A program made the position numbers and the translations under genes. A stretch of 64,000 bases of DNA, from positions 1 to 64,000 of the forward strand of contig JABJKH010000075.1 of the NCBI GenBank assembly GCA_018660465.1, given 5' to 3'. Origin of the DNA: Rhodospirillaceae bacterium. Lineage in GTDB: Bacteria > Pseudomonadota > Alphaproteobacteria > Rhodospirillales > JABJKH01. This document shows positions 17,436 to 26,230 of this stretch, in pieces (position 1 is the first letter of the stretch; each line of letters begins with the position of its first letter). Under the pieces are notes generated by a model, which ran no database searches, was not told the origin of the DNA, and saw only the letters and a program-made list of their open reading frames with translations.

Positions 17436-18071
17436 CTAACGATCAATGGAATTATACGGCAGCAGATTAATTCCGGTCACGCGCCAGCCGCCACGGCTCG
17501 ATCCCTCTGAACCACCAAGATAATCAATCCGACTCAGCGCCAGACAATCAACAACCACGTTCAGTGCCTGGGTTGCATCTAAACCCAAGGCAACGGCGAT
17601 GGCGCTGCGAATTGTCCCTGAATGAGTCACGGCAACAATATCGGACCCTGCGTGTTCATCCGTCAAGCGCTCGATTACGGATCGGACCCGCTCAATCAAA
17701 TCTGCGAAACTTTCGCCCCCCGGCATACTATTGTTGCCAGGATCTTCCCAAAATTGGGCGTAGGCTGGGTCCTTGGCAGCATGAAAGTCGTCCCAGGTGA
17801 GGCCTTCCCAATCACCAAAACTTTGCTCGGCAAAGTTCGGCTCGGAGAGGGGCTCTCCCTGTTTACCACTTTGTTGCCAAATCGCACGGAGGGTTTCATG
17901 GGTTCGCACGAGATTGCTGGTGACCCAGACCGCATCTTCGGGCAATGTCTTCGCCAATCCTTTGAATGCCGCCAGATCAGAAGTATCACACGAAACGTCT
18001 CGCTGACCGTAGATCAAGCCCTTCTGACTTGGCACCGGTCCATGGCGAACCCACCACCACCTTGTTATCAT
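17436..18071 (-). CDS. cobC: Histidine phosphatase, probable alpha-ribazole phosphatase (CobC-like)
   Basis: Phosphoglycerate-mutase-fold phosphatase of 211 residues. RHG (9-11) is the catalytic motif, with the second histidine in VTHSGTIRSA and GGESFADLIERV typical of CobC-type enzymes. In cobalamin synthesis CobC removes phosphate from alpha-ribazole-5'-phosphate. Its start overlaps the stop of cobS by 4 bp, which is the main reason for this call. A broader phosphatase role cannot be excluded from the sequence alone. Confidence 0.8.
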   Translation of the reverse strand: MITRWWWVRHGPVPSQKGLIYGQRDVSCDTSDLAAFKGLAKTLPEDAVWVTSNLVRTHETLRAIWQQSGKQGEPLSEPNFAEQSFGDWEGLTWDDFHAAKDPAYAQFWEDPGNNSMPGGESFADLIERVRSVIERLTDEHAGSDIVAVTHSGTIRSAIAVALGLDATQALNVVVDCLALSRIDYLGGSEGSSRGGWRVTGINLLPYNSIDR

Positions 18072-18883
18072 GCCAAAACACTCCCAATTGCGATAAGCGA
18101 TGCAATTTCAGATACTTGCTGCACAGCCCCCATGACATCGCCGGTATGGCCGCCAATCTGTTTAATTGCAACCACGGCTATAAGACCGGTTGCCAAGGCC
18201 ACCCCGAGCAGCGCCCACAAGATCGCGACAGCGCCCCCCTCCAAAAAGCCCAATGCCAGTAATGAAATGAGAGTGGCGAGAATTGCGCTTGTAATAACGT
18301 GGCCGGGCTCCGGGCGGCCTAATGTTCCGGAAAGGCCATCCTTCCGGGCCGGGTCCAAGCGAATCGCTATCACAGCCAACGGTGCCCGCGATAAAGCGCC
18401 CAATGCGACCAGCACCAAAAGTGCTGTGCCCGGCCCTGGCACGCCACTTAGAATTGCAGCGCGAATACCAACGCTGAACACCAACGCCAACACACCGAAC
18501 GCGCCGATATGGCTGTCCCGCATGATTTTCAGTTTTTCCGCCCGAGTCCGACCGCCAGCAAAACCGTCCACAGTGTCGGCCAATCCGTCTTCGTGCAAAG
18601 CACCTGTCAAAAGTGCGGCCGCGGCCAACCCCAACATGGCACAAGCAAGCGGTGCCAAGTTTAGTTCAGATGCAGCGATGAGTACGAGACCGGCAACAAG
18701 ACCGATCCCGGCCCCGACGATCGGATAGGTCCGCATGGCGCGGGAAAGGTCTCCGGTCTCAAGGTCTCTTTCCGGCATGGGAAAAGGGAGACGGGTCAGA
18801 AACGTCGCGGCCAAGCCAAGGTCGTAAACCCAGACTCGTACTTGTTCCTTAACTTCGCTGAACGTTTCGCCCTCAAGCGCCAT
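18068..18883 (-). CDS. cobS: Adenosylcobinamide-GDP ribazoletransferase CobS
   Basis: Inner-membrane enzyme joining adenosylcobinamide-GDP and alpha-ribazole in the late B12 pathway; 271 residues. The family signature is clear: TRLPFP near residue 35, then HEDGLADTVDGFAGGRTRAE with the acidic metal-binding residues, and MRDSHIGAFG. Several hydrophobic helices follow. Translationally coupled to the CobC-like gene. No B12 riboswitch is visible in the 42 bp upstream. Confidence 0.95.
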   Translation of the reverse strand: MALEGETFSEVKEQVRVWVYDLGLAATFLTRLPFPMPERDLETGDLSRAMRTYPIVGAGIGLVAGLVLIAASELNLAPLACAMLGLAAAALLTGALHEDGLADTVDGFAGGRTRAEKLKIMRDSHIGAFGVLALVFSVGIRAAILSGVPGPGTALLVLVALGALSRAPLAVIAIRLDPARKDGLSGTLGRPEPGHVITSAILATLISLLALGFLEGGAVAILWALLGVALATGLIAVVAIKQIGGHTGDVMGAVQQVSEIASLIAIGSVLA

Positions 18884-18925
18884 TCGCTGAATTCCCCACC
18901 TAAATGATGTTCGGTTATAGGCCGG

Positions 18926-19738
18926 TTATTCGCCTTGCTGCAACAACAGCCCCTTTTCTCGGGCAACTCTATACATCCGTAAGAAAAACAAGACGGCCAA
19001 TGTTAGGTAAAGCGCGTTCAAAGTAACTGAGCTTGTAAAATGCCCCATATCAAAACGACCTTCGAAGAGCACAGCCCGCATACCCTCGAACACATAGGAT
19101 GACGGCAAGGACCAAGCCACCGGCTGTAGCCACCCTGGCAATGTATCAATCGGATAATAAATGCCACTGATCGGCGAAAATAAGAAAATTCCGAACCACG
19201 CCAAACTTTCCGCACCCAGCCCAAACCGCATGATCATGGCCGAGACCAACAGCCCAATGGTCCACCCCATGACCAACAGATTGACAAAAAATGCGATGAG
19301 TGGGAGACCGATCTGAAACACCCAGACATCATAAAATGGCATCGCCAATAAAGCCGCTGGGGTCACGCCGATCAACGTCCGCATGAAGCTCATCAGCAAC
19401 AAAGACGCGACAAATTCATATACGCGGAGCGGGCTGATGAATATCTGGCCCAAATTCCGTGCCCACATTTCGTCCATAAACGGAATAGAGACCCCCAGAC
19501 TGGACCGAAAGAACACATCCCATAAAAGAACGGCACTGATCAACACGCCGGCGGCCTGCGCAACCCAGGAACTGTGCTGCAAAAAAAATGTCGTAATGAA
19601 TCCCCACAGAACCATCTGCATGGTCGGCCAATAAGCAAGTTCCAACAGCCGTGGCCAGGACCCGCGCAAAACATAAAAATGCCGGAGGAACATGCCCCAT
19701 TGGCGCTGCCAGGAAAATGAGGGGTTACGAGGTTCCAT
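18926..19738 (-). CDS. ABC-2 type transporter permease
   Basis: 270-residue membrane permease of the ABC-2 family (type found in polysaccharide and drug exporters). About six hydrophobic segments are seen; the central DEMWARNLGQIFISPLRVYE and SPISGIYYPIDTLPGWLQ segments are family hallmarks. Its ATG overlaps the ATPase stop by one base, so the two make one exporter. The downstream gene in the same direction is cobS, 42 bp away. The cargo is unknown; nearby sugar genes hint at a surface glycan or lipid (inference). Confidence 0.92.
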   Translation of the reverse strand: MEPRNPSFSWQRQWGMFLRHFYVLRGSWPRLLELAYWPTMQMVLWGFITTFFLQHSSWVAQAAGVLISAVLLWDVFFRSSLGVSIPFMDEMWARNLGQIFISPLRVYEFVASLLLMSFMRTLIGVTPAALLAMPFYDVWVFQIGLPLIAFFVNLLVMGWTIGLLVSAMIMRFGLGAESLAWFGIFLFSPISGIYYPIDTLPGWLQPVAWSLPSSYVFEGMRAVLFEGRFDMGHFTSSVTLNALYLTLAVLFFLRMYRVAREKGLLLQQGE

Positions 19739-20502
19739 CAGGAGACCCCCTGCCTGCCATTTCTCGCAATCTCCAAGAACACCTCTTCCAAATTTGCATG
19801 GCCATAACGGTTGATAAGATCGGCAGGTGAGCCTTCGTCAACAATGCTTCCTTGGCGCATCATCAGCACGTGATCGCAAAGTCGTTCGACCTCGCCCATG
19901 TTGTGAGACGCCAGAAGAAGGCTCGCCCCGGTGCGGTTTCTATAGCCCTCCAAATATCCGCGCACCCAATCGCCGGTATCTGGGTCAAGCGATGCGGTTG
20001 GCTCATCCATGATCAACAGCTTGGGTTCATTCAACAGGGCCTTGGCCAACGCGACCCGAGTTTTTTGCCCGGCGGATAAGGTCGCGGTGGGTCGATCCAG
20101 ATAGGCACTGATCTCCAGATCGCTCGCCAATGCATCGATGCGGTGCTTGATTTCATCAAGACCGTAAAGATGGCCGTAAACCGTTAAATTCTCGCGTGCA
20201 CTCAAGCGCCGCGGCATGTCCACATAGGGCGATGAAAAATTCATCTTAGGCAGCACCCGGTATCGGTCCTGCAACATATCTTCATCGAATACCCGAACCG
20301 ATCCAGACGTCGGCAGCAAAACGCCAAGCAAGATCGAAAGTGTGGTTGTCTTGCCGGCCCCATTTCCTCCCAACAGGGCTGTAACTGAGCCTTCTGCCAC
20401 GTCGAAGCTGACCGCATCCACTGCCGTCACTGGCGCTGTCACAGGACCAAATTTCTTGGTTAAAGTGTCCACCCGGATAGCCGGTGGTGATGGGGGGCTC
20501 AT
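19738..20502 (-). CDS. ABC transporter ATP-binding protein
   Basis: ABC ATPase of 254 residues pairing with the ABC-2 permease. Walker A is GGNGAGKTT, the signature is LSAGQKTRVALAKALL, Walker B is LLIMDEPTASLDPD and the switch histidine is in LLASHNMGEVE. The signature reads LSAGQ instead of LSGGQ, a tolerated variant. The start is uncertain: ATG 20502 is used here, but TTG 20538, which would overlap the upstream EAL-like gene by 8 bp, has a better ribosome site (GAAGAG). Either way the gene follows the EAL-like gene with no room for a promoter. Confidence 0.92.
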   Translation of the reverse strand: MSPPSPPAIRVDTLTKKFGPVTAPVTAVDAVSFDVAEGSVTALLGGNGAGKTTTLSILLGVLLPTSGSVRVFDEDMLQDRYRVLPKMNFSSPYVDMPRRLSARENLTVYGHLYGLDEIKHRIDALASDLEISAYLDRPTATLSAGQKTRVALAKALLNEPKLLIMDEPTASLDPDTGDWVRGYLEGYRNRTGASLLLASHNMGEVERLCDHVLMMRQGSIVDEGSPADLINRYGHANLEEVFLEIARNGRQGVS

Positions 20503-20530
20503 GATATCGAGGATCTTTCCCAAAGACGGG

Positions 20531-21850
20531 TTATTCAATCATCTCTTCGTCGTCTTCATAGAATCCTTCGTCTTCTTCAGAGCGTTCAATACGACGCTTG
20601 AGGCGGAGTAGCTCCCGACGGCGAGTATCTTCCGCAATGAGGTTTTCGATGTGACGGCCTTGAAACAGATTAATTCCCACGGTTTGGCCAAAGTCCACAG
20701 CCTCGCGGTTATCGACCCGGCACAGCACAACGTTCTCTGGCCCCGTATGTTCGACTAAACGGCGCACCTGCTGATGGGTTTCTTCTCCGCCATCGATCAT
20801 TTCCGGATTCCAGATGAGTTTCACCAAGTCAGTGCCCAAGCGCTCTCGGTCCAGCATTTCCATGGCTTCGTAGGTCATGCCATCCAAACAAACCCGATAG
20901 CCTTTGGCTTGAACAAATTCACGCGCGAACAAAAAGGCCCCTAGGTCCGTAAACATATCTTCTTTCTGCAACTCCAAAATCATGTTGCCGCGTCGGGCTG
21001 CCGTAATGTTGTTGTCAAAGTTTTGAAAATCGTCGGACAAAATCGTTGCAACATTAATGTTAAAGCTAATGTTGCCGGAAATGGTCAGCGAATCGGTCTT
21101 CGTCAACATCGCTAACATGCGCCGATCAAGTGTCACTGTTAAATGTTGAAACAACCAGCGATTGGCCAGCAGGTTCACACCGGGGATCAAGGTTTCTCGT
21201 AAGTTGGTAATTGAAATAAACAGTTCGCTGAATTCAGGCTCGGGCACCATTTGTTCGTCCAGGGTGCAGATAAACTGGCGACGCACTAGATTTGAAAGGT
21301 CAGCGCGGGACAGCGCGTCCTCTACACGGCCCAAAACATCCGGCGTCAACGGTTCTCCCATTTCCTGCTTGGCCTTGAGCGCCGCGCGGGTATCCATCCG
21401 CGCCCGCATGGTCGGTTTTGCCTTGGCTTTCTCGACATCCGCCAACCCCTGAACCAGCTGTATGATGTCGTTAAAATGAAGTTCTGCATCGAACCAGCTG
21501 GCAAATGGATTGGCTTCGCTTTCGTCTTCAACGAGCGGATCATCACTGAACAAGAACTTGATTTTCTGCACCATGGTCTCAACCTGATGCTGCAGCTCAG
21601 ATTTATAGACGAAGAACAGATCAGAATTTTTTAGGGTAAACAGTTGGCCCAGTAGCTCTTTCACCAGCGGCTCAAATGTACTGGCCGCCGCCCGAACGTG
21701 TTGTTCGCGACGGTTGAAAGATTTCAGATTTGAGAGATGAATGTGGACGACCTTGCGGCCTTCTCGGTGTTTTTCCAACCGATGAACGTAATCCAGCAAC
21801 AGGTTTTCCTGGCTGGGGACTCTGGTCTGTGATTCTGCTGGTAATGCCAT
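20531..21850 (-). CDS. Degenerate GGDEF/EAL-like protein 1 (non-catalytic candidate)
   Basis: 439-residue soluble protein. Residues 30-110 look like a worn GGDEF fold (VVHIHLSNL, SDLFFVYKSE) and 205-405 align by eye with an EAL domain. Retained EAL features: N264/N266 (SFNINVATIL), E293 (ILELQKED), D323, K344 and the Q397-G398 ending of INLFQGRH. Lost features: the second Asp of the DDFG loop reads Gly324, and the later EGVE glutamate is absent (VVLCRVDN). Cyclic di-GMP hydrolysis is therefore doubtful; ligand binding or a scaffold role is possible. It is paralogous to the next upstream gene and ends right at the ABC ATPase start. The C-terminal tail is very acidic. Confidence 0.8.
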   Translation of the reverse strand: MALPAESQTRVPSQENLLLDYVHRLEKHREGRKVVHIHLSNLKSFNRREQHVRAAASTFEPLVKELLGQLFTLKNSDLFFVYKSELQHQVETMVQKIKFLFSDDPLVEDESEANPFASWFDAELHFNDIIQLVQGLADVEKAKAKPTMRARMDTRAALKAKQEMGEPLTPDVLGRVEDALSRADLSNLVRRQFICTLDEQMVPEPEFSELFISITNLRETLIPGVNLLANRWLFQHLTVTLDRRMLAMLTKTDSLTISGNISFNINVATILSDDFQNFDNNITAARRGNMILELQKEDMFTDLGAFLFAREFVQAKGYRVCLDGMTYEAMEMLDRERLGTDLVKLIWNPEMIDGGEETHQQVRRLVEHTGPENVVLCRVDNREAVDFGQTVGINLFQGRHIENLIAEDTRRRELLRLKRRIERSEEDEGFYEDDEEMIE

Positions 21851-21867
21851 AAATTATCCCAAACCCT

Positions 21868-23133
21868 CTAACGGTCGCCAATGATGCCTTTGACGTACAT
21901 GGCATCAGCGATGGTGTCCACGTAATGCCCTTGAAAGCGCTGAATGCCCAGACTCAAAGCCCATTTTATGGCCTCTTCAGAATCCACCCGCCCCAAGATC
22001 ACTTGGTCCTTGCCCAGTCGCATGACGATCTCTTTGACTTCCGATACCTTGGTTTGCGTTGTGTCGGCTTTAAATTCCCGGCCCCAGGCAATTTTGACAT
22101 AGTCCACACTTAATTTACTCGGATCAAAGAACTGCAGCGACAAGGGATTAAGTCCATCCAAAATTACTCGATAGCCGTTATCAACCAAGGAATCCTTTGC
22201 ATAATGAAAGGTGCTAAGATCAGACAACACATCAACCATTTGCAATTCGATCAGAACATTCTTCGCGTTTTCGCCAAGCATCCGATGGAAGGTCTGAAAC
22301 TCCCGACTCAACACCGTACTAATGTTCATGTTCAGGCTCACCGCATCACGGGTGACAGAAAAGTCACGTGCCGCAATCACACTGAGCAAGCGCTTGTCGA
22401 GCAATTCAGTTAAATAACTAAACAGCCAAGGGTTGCCGAATAAGTTCGTATCTGGCGCAATTCGGCGCTGTAAATCCGACATCGAGATGAAATGTTCGTT
22501 GAAGAGAAGCCGCCCCTTCATATCCGGCTCAATCACAATGGCCGACTGATACTGCACCAATCCATTGATCTGAACCCGTTGCAGCTTTTCCGAAATGACC
22601 GTCAAGTTCCGGGCGGTCAGGGGCGCGCCGTCCATCTGATTGATCAGGGAAGAGGTGCGTTCCTCCTCTTCTTGAACGCGCTTTTGTTCCGCTTCTTCAG
22701 ACAGAAATTTAACGTCCGCATCTAGCGCCGTCAGATCAGAATTCTGTGATAAATCGTACCAGGTGGTGAAACGGTCTTCGAAGGAACCCTCTTCGCCCTC
22801 AGTCAACGGGTCTTCGCTAAACAGCGACCGCACATTCGATAGGGCTTCATCGATAGATTCGATCGGTGTCTCTTTAGAGATCAAAATCATATCAAAATTC
22901 GACATCAAATATAGCGTCGAGTCGAAGTTATTGGTCACGACATCAAAGGCTTGGGTCGCAATTCGGATATATTTAGGCTGCTGGTTTCCAGGTTGAAGTC
23001 CGGACAGGTGGGCATGCACCCCATACCACCCCTGAGGATTAACCCCAATCCGGTGGAGATGGTTCAATAGAAGTTTCTCTTCTTCGGCGTTCTTCTGGCC
23101 GATGATAGAAAATGCGGCGCTGTTTTCAGCCAT
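21868..23133 (-). CDS. Degenerate GGDEF/EAL-like protein 2 (paralogue of protein 1)
   Basis: 421-residue paralogue of the neighbouring protein, with the same order: weak GGDEF-like N-terminus (WYGVHAHLSGL, NFDMILISKE), a charged middle (140-165) that may form a coiled coil, then an EAL-like part. Retained: N268/N270 (SLNMNISTVL), E296, D326, K347 and QG at 401-402. Lost in the same way: Gly327 for the second Asp, and no EGVE glutamate (VILGRVDS). The shared losses suggest that the pair derives from an already inactive ancestor. 17 bp separate the two genes. It is the first gene of the minus-strand unit and has a long intergenic region upstream. Confidence 0.8.
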   Translation of the reverse strand: MAENSAAFSIIGQKNAEEEKLLLNHLHRIGVNPQGWYGVHAHLSGLQPGNQQPKYIRIATQAFDVVTNNFDSTLYLMSNFDMILISKETPIESIDEALSNVRSLFSEDPLTEGEEGSFEDRFTTWYDLSQNSDLTALDADVKFLSEEAEQKRVQEEEERTSSLINQMDGAPLTARNLTVISEKLQRVQINGLVQYQSAIVIEPDMKGRLLFNEHFISMSDLQRRIAPDTNLFGNPWLFSYLTELLDKRLLSVIAARDFSVTRDAVSLNMNISTVLSREFQTFHRMLGENAKNVLIELQMVDVLSDLSTFHYAKDSLVDNGYRVILDGLNPLSLQFFDPSKLSVDYVKIAWGREFKADTTQTKVSEVKEIVMRLGKDQVILGRVDSEEAIKWALSLGIQRFQGHYVDTIADAMYVKGIIGDR

Positions 23134-23399
23134 CCTTAAGCCTATCCTACCTTATCCTTATCTGAAACCCTGAACCCTTATCTGAAGCCCAGGCCCGAGC
23201 TAAAATCCAGGCGCAACTTTCAACAATGTACATCATAGAAAGCAACGGTTAACAAAGAATAACAAATTCCGGAACAATAAGAGAGCTTTCATACAATCCG
23301 TACATTGATTTCCGTTAACTCTTTGTTACATTCGCTGCTGGATACTCCGGGCACTCCAGGCATCGAATGTGGGGGCTGGAGATTAGGAAAATAAATACC
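23134..23399. promoter_or_regulatory. Divergent control region between EAL-like genes and the epimerase gene
   Basis: 266 bp without a gene. Seen: two CTTATCTGAA copies near 23157 and 23178; the inverted pair CAATGTAC (23224-23231) and GTACATTG (23300-23307); and TTAACAAAG (23249-23257) answered by CTTTGTTA (23321-23328). TTAA-N7-TAAC at 23249 and TTAA-N7-TTAC at 23315 come near the alphaproteobacterial CtrA pattern TTAA-N7-TTAA. Regulator identity is a guess. Confidence 0.4.
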
Positions 23400-24341
23400 A
23401 TGCTTTCGCGAAAAAGAATTCTTGTTACCGGTGGCGCCGGATTCCTAGGGTCACATTTATGCGATCGTCTGGTGGCTGACGGTCACGATGTCATTTGCGC
23501 CGATAATTATTTTACCGGCACCAAAGATAACATTGTTCATCTCATGAATAATGCGCATTTTGAAGTCCTGCGCCACGATGTGACGTTTCCGCTCTATGTG
23601 GAAATAGATGAGATTTACAATCTCGCGTGTCCTGCCTCGCCGGTGCATTACCAATACGATCCGGTACAAACCACTAAAACAACCGTGCATGGCGCCATCA
23701 ACATGCTGGGCCTGGCAAAACGCACGGGGGCAAAAATTCTTCAGGCCTCAACCAGCGAGGTTTATGGCGACCCCACCATTCACCCGCAGACCGAAGACTA
23801 CCGCGGCAATGTTAATCCGATTGGGCCGCGCGCCTGCTATGACGAAGGCAAGCGCTGCGCGGAAACCCTGTTTTTTGACTATTACCGCCAGCATGAGACC
23901 AAGATTCGGGTCGCACGAATTTTCAACACGTATGGCCCGCGCATGCATCCCAACGACGGGCGCGTGGTTTCTAATTTTATTGTCCAGTCCCTGAAAGGGG
24001 AGCCGATCACCCTTTATGGTGACGGCAGCCAGACCCGATCGTTCTGTTATGTCGATGATTTGATTGATGGTTTGGTCCGGTTAATGAATGCCTCAAACGA
24101 TGTGACGGGACCTGTAAATTTGGGCAACCCGGGTGAATTCAGTATTCGTGAACTCGCCGAAAAGGTCATCGCCGCAACGAACGGCTCGTCAAAATTGATT
24201 GAAAAGCCCCTGCCGGAAGACGATCCTTTGCAGCGCTGTCCGGATATCAGTTTGGCACAAAAAACCTTGGAATGGTCGCCGACCATTCCTCTGGATCAAG
24301 GCCTGGAAAAAACCATCGATTATTTCCGCAGTATTCTTTAG
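23400..24341 (+). CDS. NAD-dependent epimerase/decarboxylase, UDP-glucuronate decarboxylase-like
   Basis: Short-chain dehydrogenase-type sugar-nucleotide enzyme, 313 residues from ATG 23400 (an upstream in-frame ATG at 23367 lacks a ribosome site). Nucleotide-binding motif [19 protein letters not shown], then [22 protein letters not shown], and [20 protein letters not shown] are typical of UDP-glucuronate decarboxylase (UDP-xylose synthase). The catalytic Tyr-x3-Lys is YDEGK. It would supply UDP-xylose or a related sugar for surface glycans. Convergent with asnB, overlapping 4 bp. Confidence 0.92.
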   Translation: MLSRKRILVTGGAGFLGSHLCDRLVADGHDVICADNYFTGTKDNIVHLMNNAHFEVLRHDVTFPLYVEIDEIYNLACPASPVHYQYDPVQTTKTTVHGAINMLGLAKRTGAKILQASTSEVYGDPTIHPQTEDYRGNVNPIGPRACYDEGKRCAETLFFDYYRQHETKIRVARIFNTYGPRMHPNDGRVVSNFIVQSLKGEPITLYGDGSQTRSFCYVDDLIDGLVRLMNASNDVTGPVNLGNPGEFSIRELAEKVIAATNGSSKLIEKPLPEDDPLQRCPDISLAQKTLEWSPTIPLDQGLEKTIDYFRSIL

Positions 24342-26131
24342 GTCATAGATTCTCGATAAACTCGGCCGGCCCAGCCGCGGAGGCCACGCTCTTCTTGTTC
24401 ACTATCGCCTTGTAGCCAATCACGAACCGGCACAAAAAACCCTGTCTTCTCGCGGTTTAGAACTTTGTCTGGCAAAGGTATTTTAGGAGTCAGGGCCATA
24501 TCTCTTTTACTATAGCCCCGCTCAAATCCGATCATCGGCGCGAGTTCTTTAAACAAGACTTTGTCCACCAGAGGCACGCGAATTTCCAGGGAATGTGCCA
24601 TCCCCGCCCAGTCTGCATCGCGCAGCAACTGGCACCGCATATACCATTCCATTTCCAATGCTGCGACGGCGCGTCGAGGTTCTGAGATCGAAGCCGGAGC
24701 GCGGTTAAGCCTAATCAGAGGTTCCAAATCCGACCATCCTTGGCGCACCAAATCTGCATCCAAGACTTGCGGCAATTCCCACGGCATGAACAGTCCGCGT
24801 CGCAGCAAATATGCATCCCCAAGCCGCGTCCCCAATTCTAATAAACCCGCAGTCTTGGGTGAAATTGTTTTTGCAAAGTGGCTGAGGACAGGTGCCGCAA
24901 TGGCACGAAGCCCGCTTCCTATTGCACGACCCCCGGGAACACTTCCCCCCCATCGCGCCAATTTCGGCACTTGCGCGAATGTATCGTATCCGCCAAAGAG
25001 TTCATCCCCCCCCAATCCGGAAAGCGCCACTTTCAAGCCTGACGCCGCCGCTGCCTTGGAAACAAAATAGGTGTTAACGCCATCAATGCTGGGTTGGTCC
25101 ATGGCGGCAAACAGCGCATCCCGTTCACCTTGAAAGGCGGAACCGGTAACCCATTCGGTCCGGTGGTGGGTGCCATAAGTTCCGGCCACCGTTTCAGCTA
25201 ACGGCACCTCGTCTTTTTCCGTGCCCTTAAATTCTTCAAACCCCAGGGTCAGGGTCTTCAGCCCGGCACCGTGGTGTTCTGCCGCCAGTCCGGTAATCGT
25301 CGTCGAATCGAGCCCCGAAGACAAAAACACGCCAACCGGCACATCGGCGACGAGGTGGCTCCGAATACTGTCGGAGAGCGCTTCTCTCAAGGCTTCCGCT
25401 GAAGTTGAACTTTTGCGGTCCTCGACAGGCGCTGACAAGCGTTCTGTTACATCAAAGAACGTTTTCGGTGCACCGACGCCCTTTTCATCAACCCACAGGG
25501 TCGTGCCCGCTGGAAGACTGCGGATGTCTTGGAAAAGTGTATGTGGTTCAGGGACATAGCCGAATAGAAAAAACCCGACATGACCTGCTGGATTAATCCC
25601 CGTTCCAACCTTTCCTCCGGCCTTAAGGGCTTTTACCGTGGAGGCCGCGCGAAAGGTGCCGCCCGTATCAGCATAATATATTGGCTTAATCCCAAAGGGG
25701 TCCCGCGCCAAAAATAGACCGCGTTTGGCCTCATCCCAAATCGTGAAGGCATACATGCCACGAAGGTGACGCACCATATCGGCACCATAAAGATGGTAGA
25801 GATGCAGCAGGACTTCTGTATCGGAGTTGGTTTTAAACACTTGCCCTTTGGCTTCAAGCTCGGCTCGAAGGGCGCGAAAATTATAAATCTCACCGTTGTA
25901 GCTAATCTGATATCGCCCGTCCTCAAACGCCATGGGCTGTGCAGCAGCCGTGCTGAGGTCAATGATCGAAAGCCGCCGGTGCGCCAGCCCGACCCGACCG
26001 TTTGAAGAAATCCACGACCCCGCGTCATCTGGCCCGCGCGGGATCATGTGGTCGCGAATGGCCTCCAACTCCGCCCCCTCCACGGGCGGCGCGTCAGACC
26101 GATAAGCGAAAATGGCGACGATTCCACACAT
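24338..26131 (-). CDS. asnB: Asparagine synthase (glutamine-hydrolysing), AsnB type
   Basis: 597-residue amidotransferase. The glutaminase domain begins at C2 ([10 protein letters not shown]), with RGPDDAG and NGEIYNFR following; the synthetase domain has the PP-loop [12 protein letters not shown] and [12 protein letters not shown]. It uses glutamine and ATP to amidate aspartate or, in sugar clusters, another carboxylate. Since it lies between a UXS-type epimerase and hldE, a role in amidating a surface sugar is possible, but the sequence does not show it. Divergent from hldE with a 99-bp gap. Confidence 0.93.
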   Translation of the reverse strand: MCGIVAIFAYRSDAPPVEGAELEAIRDHMIPRGPDDAGSWISSNGRVGLAHRRLSIIDLSTAAAQPMAFEDGRYQISYNGEIYNFRALRAELEAKGQVFKTNSDTEVLLHLYHLYGADMVRHLRGMYAFTIWDEAKRGLFLARDPFGIKPIYYADTGGTFRAASTVKALKAGGKVGTGINPAGHVGFFLFGYVPEPHTLFQDIRSLPAGTTLWVDEKGVGAPKTFFDVTERLSAPVEDRKSSTSAEALREALSDSIRSHLVADVPVGVFLSSGLDSTTITGLAAEHHGAGLKTLTLGFEEFKGTEKDEVPLAETVAGTYGTHHRTEWVTGSAFQGERDALFAAMDQPSIDGVNTYFVSKAAAASGLKVALSGLGGDELFGGYDTFAQVPKLARWGGSVPGGRAIGSGLRAIAAPVLSHFAKTISPKTAGLLELGTRLGDAYLLRRGLFMPWELPQVLDADLVRQGWSDLEPLIRLNRAPASISEPRRAVAALEMEWYMRCQLLRDADWAGMAHSLEIRVPLVDKVLFKELAPMIGFERGYSKRDMALTPKIPLPDKVLNREKTGFFVPVRDWLQGDSEQEERGLRGWAGRVYRESMT

Positions 26132-26230
26132 AACCTTGTTATTCCTCAGTGAGCGGCCTAGTTAAGCTTTACTGGAACCTGCACGCAAAGCATTTTGCAT
26201 ATATGAGGGAAATCGGAGTACAAAGACCCC

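Noticed and set aside
17622-18728. Long open frame (368 codons) on the plus strand across the cobC/cobS region
   Set aside because: It is antisense to two well-recognised genes and its translation is Pro/Ser/Ala-rich with no family features; a shadow of the cobC and cobS codons.
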